Below, in pieces: positions 32,386 to 39,777 of a stretch of 64,000 bases of DNA (within the stretch, counting starts at the first letter, position 1; every line of letters begins with the position of its first letter). The stretch is from the NCBI RefSeq assembly GCF_013416555.1, contig NZ_JACCFG010000006.1, forward strand, positions 310,001 through 374,000, read 5' to 3'. The notes under the pieces are model-generated. The model saw nothing but the letters and a program-made list of their open reading frames with translations. It ran no database searches and had not been told where the DNA came from. The translations under genes were made by a program, and so were the position numbers. The stretch is from Sphingomonas sp. R-74633. GTDB taxonomy: Bacteria; Pseudomonadota; Alphaproteobacteria; Sphingomonadales; Sphingomonadaceae.

Positions 32386-32416
32386 CGGCCGTTCGAGCCG
32401 CGGAAAGGACGGTCGC

Positions 32417-33103
32417 ATGGCAACGGCAATCGGATATGCGCCGGGCGCGCTGGCCCGCTATGCCGGGTGGCACCGCGTCGCCGCGCCCTGTCGAGACGAT
32501 GGCGACAGCCCGTTCGCCAGGCTGCTTGGTGAGCGCTGGCTGTTCCTTCCGCCCGCCACGCGCCGCCGCTTCCTGCGCAAGATCGAGGCGGGGGCCTGTG
32601 TTTCCTATCTCGGCGAAGTCGCCGAGTGCCGGATGAGCCGGCCGGGCCGCGTGCTGGCGCAGGCAGCCCGGCTGATCGGCGCACCGCTGCCGCTTGGGAC
32701 CGATATCGGCGTGTCGGCGAGCGTGAGCGTCACAGCGGATGCGGACGGGCAGGGCCAGTACTGGACGCGGCAATATGGCCGTGCACAGGGTTTTCCACAG
32801 GTTATCCACAGCGCCAAGCGCTTCGCCGGGCGGACAGGGATCGAGGAATATCTGGGGCTTGGCGTCGGGATCGCATTGCGGCTGGAAGAAGCGGGCGGGG
32901 CGCTGCTGTTCGTCAGCGATCATTACTTCCTGAAGCTAGGTCGCTGGCGGCTGGAACTGCCGGGCTGGGCGATGCCGGGGGCGTTGACGGTGGGGCATAT
33001 GGACATTGGCGGCGGGCGGTTCGTGTTCAGCCTTGACCTTGTCCACCCGATGCTCGGCGAACTGGTCCACCAGCTCTGCGTGTTCGCGGATCCGGCGGAA
33101 TGA
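32417..33103 (+). CDS. Stand-alone DUF4166 protein
   Basis: 228 aa with a GGAAAGGA site. Segments FARLLGERWLFLPPATRRRF, WTRQYGR, LVHPMLGELVHQLCVF and a C-terminal FSLDLVHPMLGELVH mirror the C-terminal 200 residues of the fusion protein at 33893 (ARAMGARFDALPPAVRAM, WTRDFGG, LPLLGDVVHYTGWL). This identifies both as DUF4166. Function is unknown. It overlaps the next gene by 4 bp. Confidence 0.85.
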   Translation: MATAIGYAPGALARYAGWHRVAAPCRDDGDSPFARLLGERWLFLPPATRRRFLRKIEAGACVSYLGEVAECRMSRPGRVLAQAARLIGAPLPLGTDIGVSASVSVTADADGQGQYWTRQYGRAQGFPQVIHSAKRFAGRTGIEEYLGLGVGIALRLEEAGGALLFVSDHYFLKLGRWRLELPGWAMPGALTVGHMDIGGGRFVFSLDLVHPMLGELVHQLCVFADPAE

Positions 33104-33498
33104 GCGCCTCGACCGCGCTCGCCGGCGTCGTTGCCGTGCTGGTCTCCGCCGCGATTGGCGCGCTGGCGTTCGGACTGTGGATCAATGTGGCGGACGTGCT
33201 GGCGCTTGGGTTGCTCTGGATCCTCCTCGCGACGCCCGTTGCACTTGCGCATTGCGTCTTCATCGCCGCGCCGCTCTATGCCGTGCTGATCGAGCGCTGG
33301 CCGCTCCGGTGGTGGAATGCCGGGCTAGTCGGTTTCGGTATCGGCGCGATCCCGATTCCGTTCTGGGTCGCGACGACCGGAGCAAACCCGTTCGACTTAC
33401 TGATGACGACGCTCTGGTTCGGGGTCTCCGGCCTGGCCGGTGGGTTGGCTTTCCGTGCGGTGCGTGGGCCGGGGCCTGCGGGAGGGCCGGCCGAATGA
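33100..33498 (+). CDS. Small multipass membrane protein
   Basis: 132 aa. Four hydrophobic segments are visible: about 5 to 25 (LAGVVAVLVSAAIGALAFGL), 27 to 49, 50 to 65 and 72 to 105. No clear motif. Coupled to both neighbours by 4-bp overlaps (ATGA). Its position between a DUF4166 protein and a DCC oxidoreductase suggests it serves the same pathway as a membrane component. Confidence 0.75.
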   Translation: MSASTALAGVVAVLVSAAIGALAFGLWINVADVLALGLLWILLATPVALAHCVFIAAPLYAVLIERWPLRWWNAGLVGFGIGAIPIPFWVATTGANPFDLLMTTLWFGVSGLAGGLAFRAVRGPGPAGGPAE

Positions 33499-33896
33499 GC
33501 GGGCCCGGCCCCATCATCCTGTTCGACGGTATCTGCGTGCTGTGCACTGCCAATGCGCAATTCGTGCTGCGGCATGACCGGCGCGGGCATTTCCGGCTCG
33601 CTTCGGTGCAGAGCGAGGCGGGGCAGGCGCTTTGCGGGCGCTTCGGCATCGATCCGGACAATCCCGACACGATGCTGGTGATCGAGGACGAACAGGCGCG
33701 GCGGGACAGCGATGCGGTGCTGGCGATCGCCGGGGGGCTGGGCTGGCCGTGGCGGGCGCTCGGTGTGCTGCGTGTCATCCCGCAGGCCTGGCGCGATGCG
33801 CTTTACCGCCGCGTGGCGCGCAATCGTTACCGGTTGTTCGGCAAGCGCGAGACTTGCTGGGTGCCGAGCGCCGAGCAACGGGCGCGGATCCTGTGA
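33495..33896 (+). CDS. DCC-family thiol-disulfide oxidoreductase (DUF393)
   Basis: 133 aa from ATG 33495. The signature ILFDGICVLCTANAQFVLRHD contains the C-x2-C active site (thioredoxin-like, family name from the DxxCxxC motif) and AIAGGLGWPWRALGVLRVIPQAWRDALYRRVARNRYRLFGKR matches the family C terminus. Members are probably cytosolic redox proteins. It is coupled to the membrane protein upstream and to the DUF4166 fusion downstream (GTGA). Confidence 0.92.
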   Translation: MSGPGPIILFDGICVLCTANAQFVLRHDRRGHFRLASVQSEAGQALCGRFGIDPDNPDTMLVIEDEQARRDSDAVLAIAGGLGWPWRALGVLRVIPQAWRDALYRRVARNRYRLFGKRETCWVPSAEQRARIL

Positions 33897-35497
33897 GCCG
33901 GATCCTGATCATCGGCGGCTATGGCGGGTTTGGCGCGCGGCTGAGCCGGCGACTGCTTGATGGCGGCCACAAGGTGCTGGTCACGGGCCGGAGCCATGCC
34001 AAGGCAGCGGTATTTTGCGCGGCGCATCCCGGGGCAGAGCCGATCGTCGCGGATCGCAGCAACGGCATCGGCATGGTGCTGGCACGCGAGCGGCCGGAGC
34101 TGGTGATCGACGCGGCCGGGCCGTTCCAGGGCAGCGGCTATACCGTGCCCGAAGCCTGTATCGCGATGCGCATCCCCTATCTCGACCTGGCGGACTCGCG
34201 CGATTTCGTCGCCGGGATCGGCGCGCTGAACAAGGGCGCCGCGGTGGGAGTGCCGATCGTCAGCGGCGCCTCGAGCGTGCCGGCGTTGTCCGGCACAGTG
34301 GTGCGGCAGCTGGCGGAGGGGCTGGCGCGCGTGGAGCGGGTCGATATCGCGATCAGCGCCTCGAACCGCGCGGTGGGGGGGCCGTCGGTGGCTTCGGCGA
34401 TCCTCTCTTATGTCGGCAAGCCGGTGCGGGTGTGGCGCGGGCAGCGCTGGACGCAGGCGACGGGCTGGCAGGCGTTGCGGCGCGAGCGCTTGGCGATTGC
34501 CGACATGGCGCCGCTGCGCCGCTGGATCGCGCTCGCCGAAGTGCCCGACCTGAGCCTGATGCCCGATGCACTGCCTGGCCGCCCGGCGGTTACCTTTCGC
34601 GCCGGCACCGAGCTGGGCTTCCAGATGCTCGCGCTGTGGCTTCTCAGCTGGCCGGTGCGTTGGGGGTGGATCAAGTCGCTCCGCGGCGCGGCGCCATGGC
34701 TGCACAAGCTCCAGCGGATCACCGCCCAAGCGGGAAGCGACCGCTCGGCGATGTCGGTCACACTGTTCGGATCGGGTGTCGAACGCCGCTGGACGCTGAT
34801 CGCGGACAAGGGCGACGGGCCCGAAATCCCGACGCTCGCCGCGCAGCTGCTCGCCGAGGATATTCTGGCCGGACGAGTGCACCCGGGCGCGCAGGATGCC
34901 AGCGGGCTGCTGACGCTCTCGCGCTTTGAGCCGCTCTTTGCCGCCCTGGCGATCCGCCATGACATCGAGGAGCGGCCCGCCACGCCGCTCTATGCCCGGG
35001 CGATGGGCGCGCGGTTCGACGCCTTGCCGCCCGCGGTCCGCGCGATGCACGACTTTTCCGGCGATGCCGGCGCAGCAGGGGAAGGCGAAGTCCGCCGGGG
35101 CAGGGGATTGGCCTGGCTGCTCGGACGGGTGATGGGCTTTCCGCCGGCCGGCAGCTATCCGGTGCATGTCGCCTTCGCCGCGCAGGGCGAGAAGGAGCGC
35201 TGGACGCGTGACTTTGGCGGCCATGTCTTTTCCAGCGAGATGAGTCAGGCGGGGCAGGGTGTCGCCGAGCGCTTCGGTCCGCTGAACTTCGCCTTCGACC
35301 TGGCCGCAACCGATGCGGGGCTCGAGATGGTGCTGCGCCGCTGGACTGCGTTCGGCGTGCCGATGCCGCGCTGGCTCGGCCCGCGCATCCTCGGGCGCGA
35401 GTGGCAGGAGGGGGAGCGTTTCTGCTTTGAGGTTGGCGTTGGCCTGCCGCTGCTTGGCGATGTCGTGCACTATACCGGCTGGCTGGTGCGCCTCTAG
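33893..35497 (+). CDS. Saccharopine-dehydrogenase-like reductase fused to DUF4166
   Basis: 534 aa with a GTG start overlapping the previous stop. Residues 1 to about 350 are a NAD(P)-binding saccharopine dehydrogenase-like fold (RILIIGGYGGFGARLSRRLL Rossmann Gly motif; PYLDLADSRDFV; GASSVPALSGTVV). Residues about 365 to 534 are DUF4166 with GRGLAWLLGRVMGFPP and FGGHVFSSEMSQAGQG. The gene shares its operon with a free DUF4166 protein, so the two copies may act on related substrates. The 230 bp after its stop hold no gene I can support. Confidence 0.9.
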   Translation: MSRILIIGGYGGFGARLSRRLLDGGHKVLVTGRSHAKAAVFCAAHPGAEPIVADRSNGIGMVLARERPELVIDAAGPFQGSGYTVPEACIAMRIPYLDLADSRDFVAGIGALNKGAAVGVPIVSGASSVPALSGTVVRQLAEGLARVERVDIAISASNRAVGGPSVASAILSYVGKPVRVWRGQRWTQATGWQALRRERLAIADMAPLRRWIALAEVPDLSLMPDALPGRPAVTFRAGTELGFQMLALWLLSWPVRWGWIKSLRGAAPWLHKLQRITAQAGSDRSAMSVTLFGSGVERRWTLIADKGDGPEIPTLAAQLLAEDILAGRVHPGAQDASGLLTLSRFEPLFAALAIRHDIEERPATPLYARAMGARFDALPPAVRAMHDFSGDAGAAGEGEVRRGRGLAWLLGRVMGFPPAGSYPVHVAFAAQGEKERWTRDFGGHVFSSEMSQAGQGVAERFGPLNFAFDLAATDAGLEMVLRRWTAFGVPMPRWLGPRILGREWQEGERFCFEVGVGLPLLGDVVHYTGWLVRL

Positions 35498-35727
35498 CTT
35501 TCCAACACCGCGACGTGCCGCGACTCGCCAAAGTACATGAAGTCCACGCCAAGACCCGGTTTACGCAGCGCTTGGGTTGACTCGATTCGGGGAAACGCTG
35601 CGCGTCTCGCAACATCCTTGCGCGAGCGCGATCCTATCTTTCCAACAGCGTCAAAGAGCGGCCGGGCAGGGCGCCGGCGCGGAAAGCCAAGCAGGCGAAA
35701 TCCTACATTGCAAGCGCCGCAATCAGG

Positions 35728-36213
35728 CTAGCGCAGCCAGCGTGCCATCTGCGGATAGACGGGTAGGCCGAGTTTTTCCGCCTGGTGCGGTTCGGCGGCC
35801 ATGCCGTAATATTGCAGCATGGGCGGGCCCGGCCCGCGGCCATTGTCAAAGGCCACCGCCAGCGCCTCGCTGCCGCCCAGATAGCCATCGGCATGGAATA
35901 GCATGCGCGTGTCGAGCCCGATCGCGCGGGCGGCGGCATAGGACCAGGCGATCGCCGCCATTTCCTCGCCGGGATCGCTCTCCACTTCGCATAGCGTCGG
36001 CCGGCGGGCGGGATCAGTGCAGGCAATATGCCCCGCTTCATGCAGCAGGTCGCCGGGATAGAAGCGTTGCGCCGGGTCGAGCACCAGCCCGCCGTCACGC
36101 ACCGCGATGCCCGGCAGGAAGCTGTCGCCCGTGATCGCGCCCCGCGCCACCGGAATGCCGATCTCGCCCAGAAAGGCGAGGATACGGATCGTGTCGGGGT
36201 GGTCGAGCGCCAT
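35728..36213 (-). CDS. Putative zincin-like protein with HEAGH motif
   Basis: 161 aa. The segment GDLLHEAGHIACTDPARRP has HExxH as in gluzincin/zincin active sites, and an E-rich follow-up (CEVESDPGEEMAAIAWSYAAA) could provide the third ligand glutamate. The rest is a small alpha/beta protein with no signal peptide. It is too small for most secreted zincins, so an intracellular metalloprotein is as likely. Start ATG at 36213 (MALDHPDTIRI) fits, with an upstream in-frame extension into the terminator region. Confidence 0.65.
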   Translation of the reverse strand: MALDHPDTIRILAFLGEIGIPVARGAITGDSFLPGIAVRDGGLVLDPAQRFYPGDLLHEAGHIACTDPARRPTLCEVESDPGEEMAAIAWSYAAARAIGLDTRMLFHADGYLGGSEALAVAFDNGRGPGPPMLQYYGMAAEPHQAEKLGLPVYPQMARWLR

Positions 36214-36242
36214 GGCGCGAAGCTAGCGGGCGGGCGCACAAA

Positions 36243-36273
36243 CGAAAAGGGCGGCCCGTTGCCGGACCGCCCC
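36243..36273 (-). terminator. Rho-independent terminator of rplM-rpsI
   Basis: Read on the minus strand, GGGGCGGTCC-GGCAAC-GGGCCGCCC folds into a GC stem directly followed by a TTTTCGTTT run, 27 bp after the rpsI stop. The stem arms are 36249 to 36254 and 36267 to 36272. Confidence 0.85.
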
Positions 36274-36299
36274 AATTCGTTGGCAGTTGCCGAGAGCGC

Positions 36300-36857
36300 T
36301 TAGCGCTTCGAGAACTGGAAGCTACGACGGGCCTTCGCCTTGCCGTACTTCTTACGCTCGACCGTACGGCTGTCGCGGGTCAGGAACCCGGCTGCCTTGA
36401 CCGGCGAACGCAGGATCGGCTCGTACTTGGTCAGCGCCTGGCTGATGCCATGCTTGACCGCGCCGGCCTGGCCCGAAAGGCCGCCGCCCTTGACGGTGGC
36501 GATCACGTCATACTGACCTTCGCGCTCGGTGATGCCGAACACCTGGTTGATGACGAGACGCAGCGTCGGACGTGCGAAATAGATTTCCTGGTCACGACCG
36601 TTGATCGTGATCTTGCCCGTGCCCGGCTTCAGCCAGACGCGTGCAACGGCGTCCTTACGACGGCCGGTCGCATAGGCGCGGCCGAACTTGTCGAGCTCCT
36701 GCTGGCGCAGGACGGCGGGGGTCGAAGGCTCGTTGATCTGGCCGGCCAGATAGGCGTCAGCCTGGGTCTCGGCCGAAGCCTGCGCCTCGGCTGCGACGGC
36801 CTGCTCGCCGGCGGCGATGTTGCCGAGATCGGAAAGGGACTGGCGGTTGTCGGACAT
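36300..36857 (-). CDS. rpsI: 30S ribosomal protein S9
   Basis: 185 aa. The conserved core begins at YATGRRKDAVARVWLKPGTGKITINGRD and continues through YFARPTLRLVINQVF, GGGLSGQAGAVKHGISQALTKYEP and the terminal RERKKYGKAKARRSFQFSKR (here VERKKYGKAKARRSFQFSKR). The SFQFSKR C terminus reaches into the P site. An N-terminal extension of about 55 residues (Ala/Glu-rich) precedes the core, common in sphingomonads. It overlaps rplM by 1 bp. Confidence 0.99.
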   Translation of the reverse strand: MSDNRQSLSDLGNIAAGEQAVAAEAQASAETQADAYLAGQINEPSTPAVLRQQELDKFGRAYATGRRKDAVARVWLKPGTGKITINGRDQEIYFARPTLRLVINQVFGITEREGQYDVIATVKGGGLSGQAGAVKHGISQALTKYEPILRSPVKAAGFLTRDSRTVERKKYGKAKARRSFQFSKR

Positions 36858-37336
36858 TATGCGCCCACCTTGTTCTTGCGGCTCATGCCGGCGATATCGA
36901 GGACCTCGGGGTTCTGAGCTTCGTGCGGATGCTCCGAACCGCCGTAGATGCGCAGGTTGCGCATCTGCTCACGGCCGAGCGGGCCGCGCGGGATCATGCG
37001 CTCGATAGCCTTTTCAAGCACGCGCTCCGGGAAACGACCCTCGAGCACCTTGCCCGCGGTGATCCCCTTGATGCCGCCTGCGTAGCCGGTGTGCTTGTAG
37101 TACACCTTCTGCGCCAGCTTCTTGCCGGTGAAACGGATCTTGTCCGCGTTGATCACGATGACATTGTCACCGCAGTCCACGTGCGGGGTGAAGCTCGTCT
37201 TGTGCTTGCCGCGCAGGACGTTGGCGATCACGACGGCAGCGCGGCCGACGATCAGGCCGTCGGCATCGACGATATGCCACTTCTTCTCCACCTCGGCCGG
37301 CTTTGCCGACTTGGTGGTCTTCATCAGCGCCTTCAT
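36857..37336 (-). CDS. rplM: 50S ribosomal protein L13
   Basis: 159 aa from the ATG at 37336, supported by GAAAGG upstream; the ATG at 37375 would extend it. Motifs WHIVDADGLIVGRAAVVIANVLRGKHKTSFTPHVDCGDNVIVINADKIRFTGKKLAQKVYYKHTGY identify L13, ending with RIYGGSEHPHEAQNPEVLD. rplM-rpsI is the conserved order. The 135-bp gap upstream (37337 to 37471) includes TTGACT on the minus strand, a plausible -35, but no clear -10. Confidence 0.99.
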   Translation of the reverse strand: MKALMKTTKSAKPAEVEKKWHIVDADGLIVGRAAVVIANVLRGKHKTSFTPHVDCGDNVIVINADKIRFTGKKLAQKVYYKHTGYAGGIKGITAGKVLEGRFPERVLEKAIERMIPRGPLGREQMRNLRIYGGSEHPHEAQNPEVLDIAGMSRKNKVGA

Positions 37337-37471
37337 TGGGCGAGACCTTTCAAGTATGAAACGCGAGCGCGCCACCCTCTCGGGCAGCGCGGTTGATGGC
37401 CCCTCTGACGATTCGCTGGTGAAAAGTCAAGAAATGCGTGGGTTTGCTGACGGGTATCTGGATACCAGGTG

Positions 37472-38230
37472 TCAGCGAGCCACCGGTTCGACCGTGATAA
37501 CGGTGGTGCTCAGCTTCTCCAGCCCGGCTGCGCGGATCCGTATCGTCCTGCTCGTGCGGGCGATCAGGCCGGTGCGGGGATCGAGCTCGGTGACTTGCTC
37601 GAGTGTCGCCGTGTCGGACGCGGCATTGGTGGTGCTGCGGAGCAGGCCGCCGGGCAATGGCGCCACGGTACGCATGCCGTCCAGCGCCGCGCCGCCGCCA
37701 TAGGCCGAGCTGGCGGGCAGATGGACGGGCGCGGTGCCCGGGGCCACGGGCTCCTCGACGATTATTACGGAGACGAGCGAGGCGAACATCGCGCGCTGCT
37801 TTTCGACCGGCAGTGCGCGGAGCGGCGTGGCGATGCGGGCAGCGAGCCGGGCTCGATCGGCCGGCGCGAGGACGCGGCGCTCGGCCGCGACTTCGGCGAC
37901 GCGCGTGCAATAGCGTTCCCACAGCGTTGGCAGCTCGTCGATCCCGGTCACGGCGCCGCTGCTGTCGAGGTGGAAGGTGATCGGCGTGCCGATCAGCGCG
38001 GCATAGCCGGCCTCATAGAGCGCCCCGCTGCCGTCGGGCGTGTCGCCGGTGGCGGCGCGCAGCGTCACGGTGGCGCGGTAGCCGGTGCCGTCCTGGAAGA
38101 AGCGAAGATCGCGTTCGAGGCGGAAGCCGCGCGCGCCGTCATGGCGCTCGCTGACCACGCGGAGCGGCGTGTCGAGCGGTGGGGCGAAGCTGACCGCGCT
38201 TGCCTGAAGGACAATCGCGGCGAGCAGCAT
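37472..38230 (-). CDS. Hypothetical secreted protein
   Basis: 252 aa. A short N-terminal hydrophobic stretch (MLLAAIVLQASAVSFA) looks like a signal peptide. The body is beta-rich and repetitive in character: GYRATVTLRAATGDTPD, ALYEAGYAALIGTPITFHLDSSGAV and EQVTELDPRTGLIARTSRTIRI. It overlaps the cutA stop by 1 bp, so it is in the cutA-ctaA operon. No family recognised. Confidence 0.7.
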   Translation of the reverse strand: MLLAAIVLQASAVSFAPPLDTPLRVVSERHDGARGFRLERDLRFFQDGTGYRATVTLRAATGDTPDGSGALYEAGYAALIGTPITFHLDSSGAVTGIDELPTLWERYCTRVAEVAAERRVLAPADRARLAARIATPLRALPVEKQRAMFASLVSVIIVEEPVAPGTAPVHLPASSAYGGGAALDGMRTVAPLPGGLLRSTTNAASDTATLEQVTELDPRTGLIARTSRTIRIRAAGLEKLSTTVITVEPVAR

Positions 38231-38544
38231 CAGCGCGTCTCGCTTTCCACCCAGGCGCCGGCCGCGGCGCTGGCGGTCGCGGTCCAGCTCTCGATCACGG
38301 GCAACTCATAGGGATGGAGCGCGGCGATCCGCTCGCGCAGCCGGGTGGCGAGCATCGGGCGGGTCTTGAACAGCACCGGCACTTCCTCGGCGCGCTCGAG
38401 GTTGCCGTGCCAGAGGTAGAGCGAGGTGCACGGCGCCAGGATGTTGGCGCAGGCCGCGAGGCGCTCGGCAAGGAGGGTCTCGGCCACGCGCTCGGCATCG
38501 GCGCGGGTGGCGAAGGTGACGTAGAAGAGCGCGAGTTCGCTCAA
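38230..38544 (-). CDS. cutA: CutA-like periplasmic divalent-cation tolerance protein
   Basis: 104 aa from a TTG at 38544 that overlaps the ctaA stop (TTGA). It has the compact CutA fold: FYVTFATRADAERVAETLLAERLAACANILAPCTSLYLWHGNLERAEEVPVLFKTR, then PYELPVIESW near the C terminus. CutA trimers bind divalent metals or act as signal-transduction-like scaffolds; the historical copper-tolerance role is uncertain. A longer frame upstream is out of the correct product. Confidence 0.93.
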   Translation of the reverse strand: MSELALFYVTFATRADAERVAETLLAERLAACANILAPCTSLYLWHGNLERAEEVPVLFKTRPMLATRLRERIAALHPYELPVIESWTATASAAAGAWVESETR

Positions 38545-39569
38545 GCGCGGCGGCTGCCGGCGGCGTGCGCGCCCCAAACGGTCGCCATCACGACCAGCGC
38601 GCCGGTAAGCTGGTGGAGCGCGGCGAGCCAGATCGGCACGCCGGTCATCACCGTCGCGATACCGAGCAATATCTGGGTGCCGAAGGCGGCGTGGATCGCG
38701 ATCGAGGCGGGGCGGTTCGCCGCGCGGACCTTGCGGGCGAGGACGATCAGCCCGGCCACCGCGACCCATGCCCACCAGCGGTGGATGAAATGGACCACGG
38801 CCGGATCGGAGAAGAGCGTATGGCCGAGCGTCTGCCCCGCCTGGCTGACCCCGGGGAAGAAACGCCCGTTCATCAGCGGCCATTGGTCCGTCACTAGCCC
38901 GGCGCGCAGCCCGGCGACGAGCGCGCCGTAGAAGAGCTGGACGAAGAGCAGGGCCAGCACGCCCGCGCCCAGACCGGTCAGCCGGGCAGGCTGCGGGCGC
39001 GAATTGCGGTTGAGCGCGAGCAGGTCGAGCGCGGTCCAGACGATGCCGCCCAGCGTGAACAGCGCGGTGAGCAGATGCGCGGCGAGCCAGAAATGATCGA
39101 CCGAGGTGCGCACGGTGTTCAGCCCCGACTTCACCATCCACCAGCCGAGCGCGCCCTGGAGACCGCCCAAGGCGAGCAGCGCGATCAGCCGCCAGCCATA
39201 GCCTTTCGGGATCGCCCGACGGATCGCGAACCAGATCAGCGGCAGCGCGAAGGCCAGGCCGATCACCCGGCCGAGCAGCCGGTGGAGATATTCCCAGAAG
39301 AAGATGTTCTTGAACTCGGCCAGGCTCATGCCGCGGTTGAGCTGCTGATATTGGCCGATCTGCTGATAGTGCGCGAACTCGGCCTGCCACTGCGCGTCAT
39401 TGAGCGGCGGGATCGCGCCGGTGAGCGGCTTCCACTGCGTGATCGAGAGGCCCGACTCGGTAAGCCGCGTGATGCCGCCGATCACCACCATCAGCACGAT
39501 CAGTGCCGCCACGAAGAACAGCCAATGGGCAAGGGCGCGGGGGCGGGCGGAGGCGGGGAGCGAGGTCAT
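38541..39569 (-). CDS. ctaA: Heme A synthase (COX15/CtaA family)
   Basis: 342 aa from the ATG at 39569; a weak GTG at 39578 is an alternative. Eight transmembrane segments are clear. Histidine and Arg landmarks include ITRLTESGLSITQWKPLTG after TM1, EYLHRLLGRVIGL (heme ligand His), VDHFWLAAHLLTAL, VHFIHRWWAWVAV and LHQLTGALVVMATV. It oxidises the C8 methyl of heme O to make heme A for cytochrome aa3 oxidase in the inner membrane. Confidence 0.97.
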   Translation of the reverse strand: MTSLPASARPRALAHWLFFVAALIVLMVVIGGITRLTESGLSITQWKPLTGAIPPLNDAQWQAEFAHYQQIGQYQQLNRGMSLAEFKNIFFWEYLHRLLGRVIGLAFALPLIWFAIRRAIPKGYGWRLIALLALGGLQGALGWWMVKSGLNTVRTSVDHFWLAAHLLTALFTLGGIVWTALDLLALNRNSRPQPARLTGLGAGVLALLFVQLFYGALVAGLRAGLVTDQWPLMNGRFFPGVSQAGQTLGHTLFSDPAVVHFIHRWWAWVAVAGLIVLARKVRAANRPASIAIHAAFGTQILLGIATVMTGVPIWLAALHQLTGALVVMATVWGAHAAGSRRA

Positions 39570-39666
39570 CTGGAGCACGGGCGGAGGTTTAGTGCCGATG
39601 CGCGGCCAAGGCGAGTCCCGCCCCTGCCGGATTTGACCGCCGGCAAATCGCGCCCGCTGCGACAGG

Positions 39667-39696
39667 TTGCGACAACTATGGTATTGATATGATAAT
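39667..39696 (+). promoter_or_regulatory. Candidate promoter for the sulfatase gene
   Basis: TTGCGA (39667 to 39672) and GATAAT (39691 to 39696) are spaced by 18 bp in the AT-rich part of the 208-bp gap between ctaA and the sulfatase. The leader to the ATG at 39778 would be about 75 nt. Confidence 0.4.
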
Positions 39697-39777
39697 TTAC
39701 CGGTGTAGCTTTGGGCTGCGCGCCTGCACCGGGGAGGGTCTCGGCGACGTTCGACACCAGAGAGAGGGACCCTCGCC

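Noticed and set aside
33827..35470. A 547-aa minus-strand frame across the reductase/DUF4166 gene
   Set aside because: Composition and lack of motif mark it as a shadow of the real gene.
35498..35727. Possible RNA gene after the DUF4166 fusion
   Set aside because: I found no cloverleaf, no strong hairpin with T-run and no coding frame with codon bias.
37337..37471. Autoregulatory L13 leader structure
   Set aside because: The gap before rplM has a TTGACT but no convincing -10 and no conserved leader fold that I can identify.
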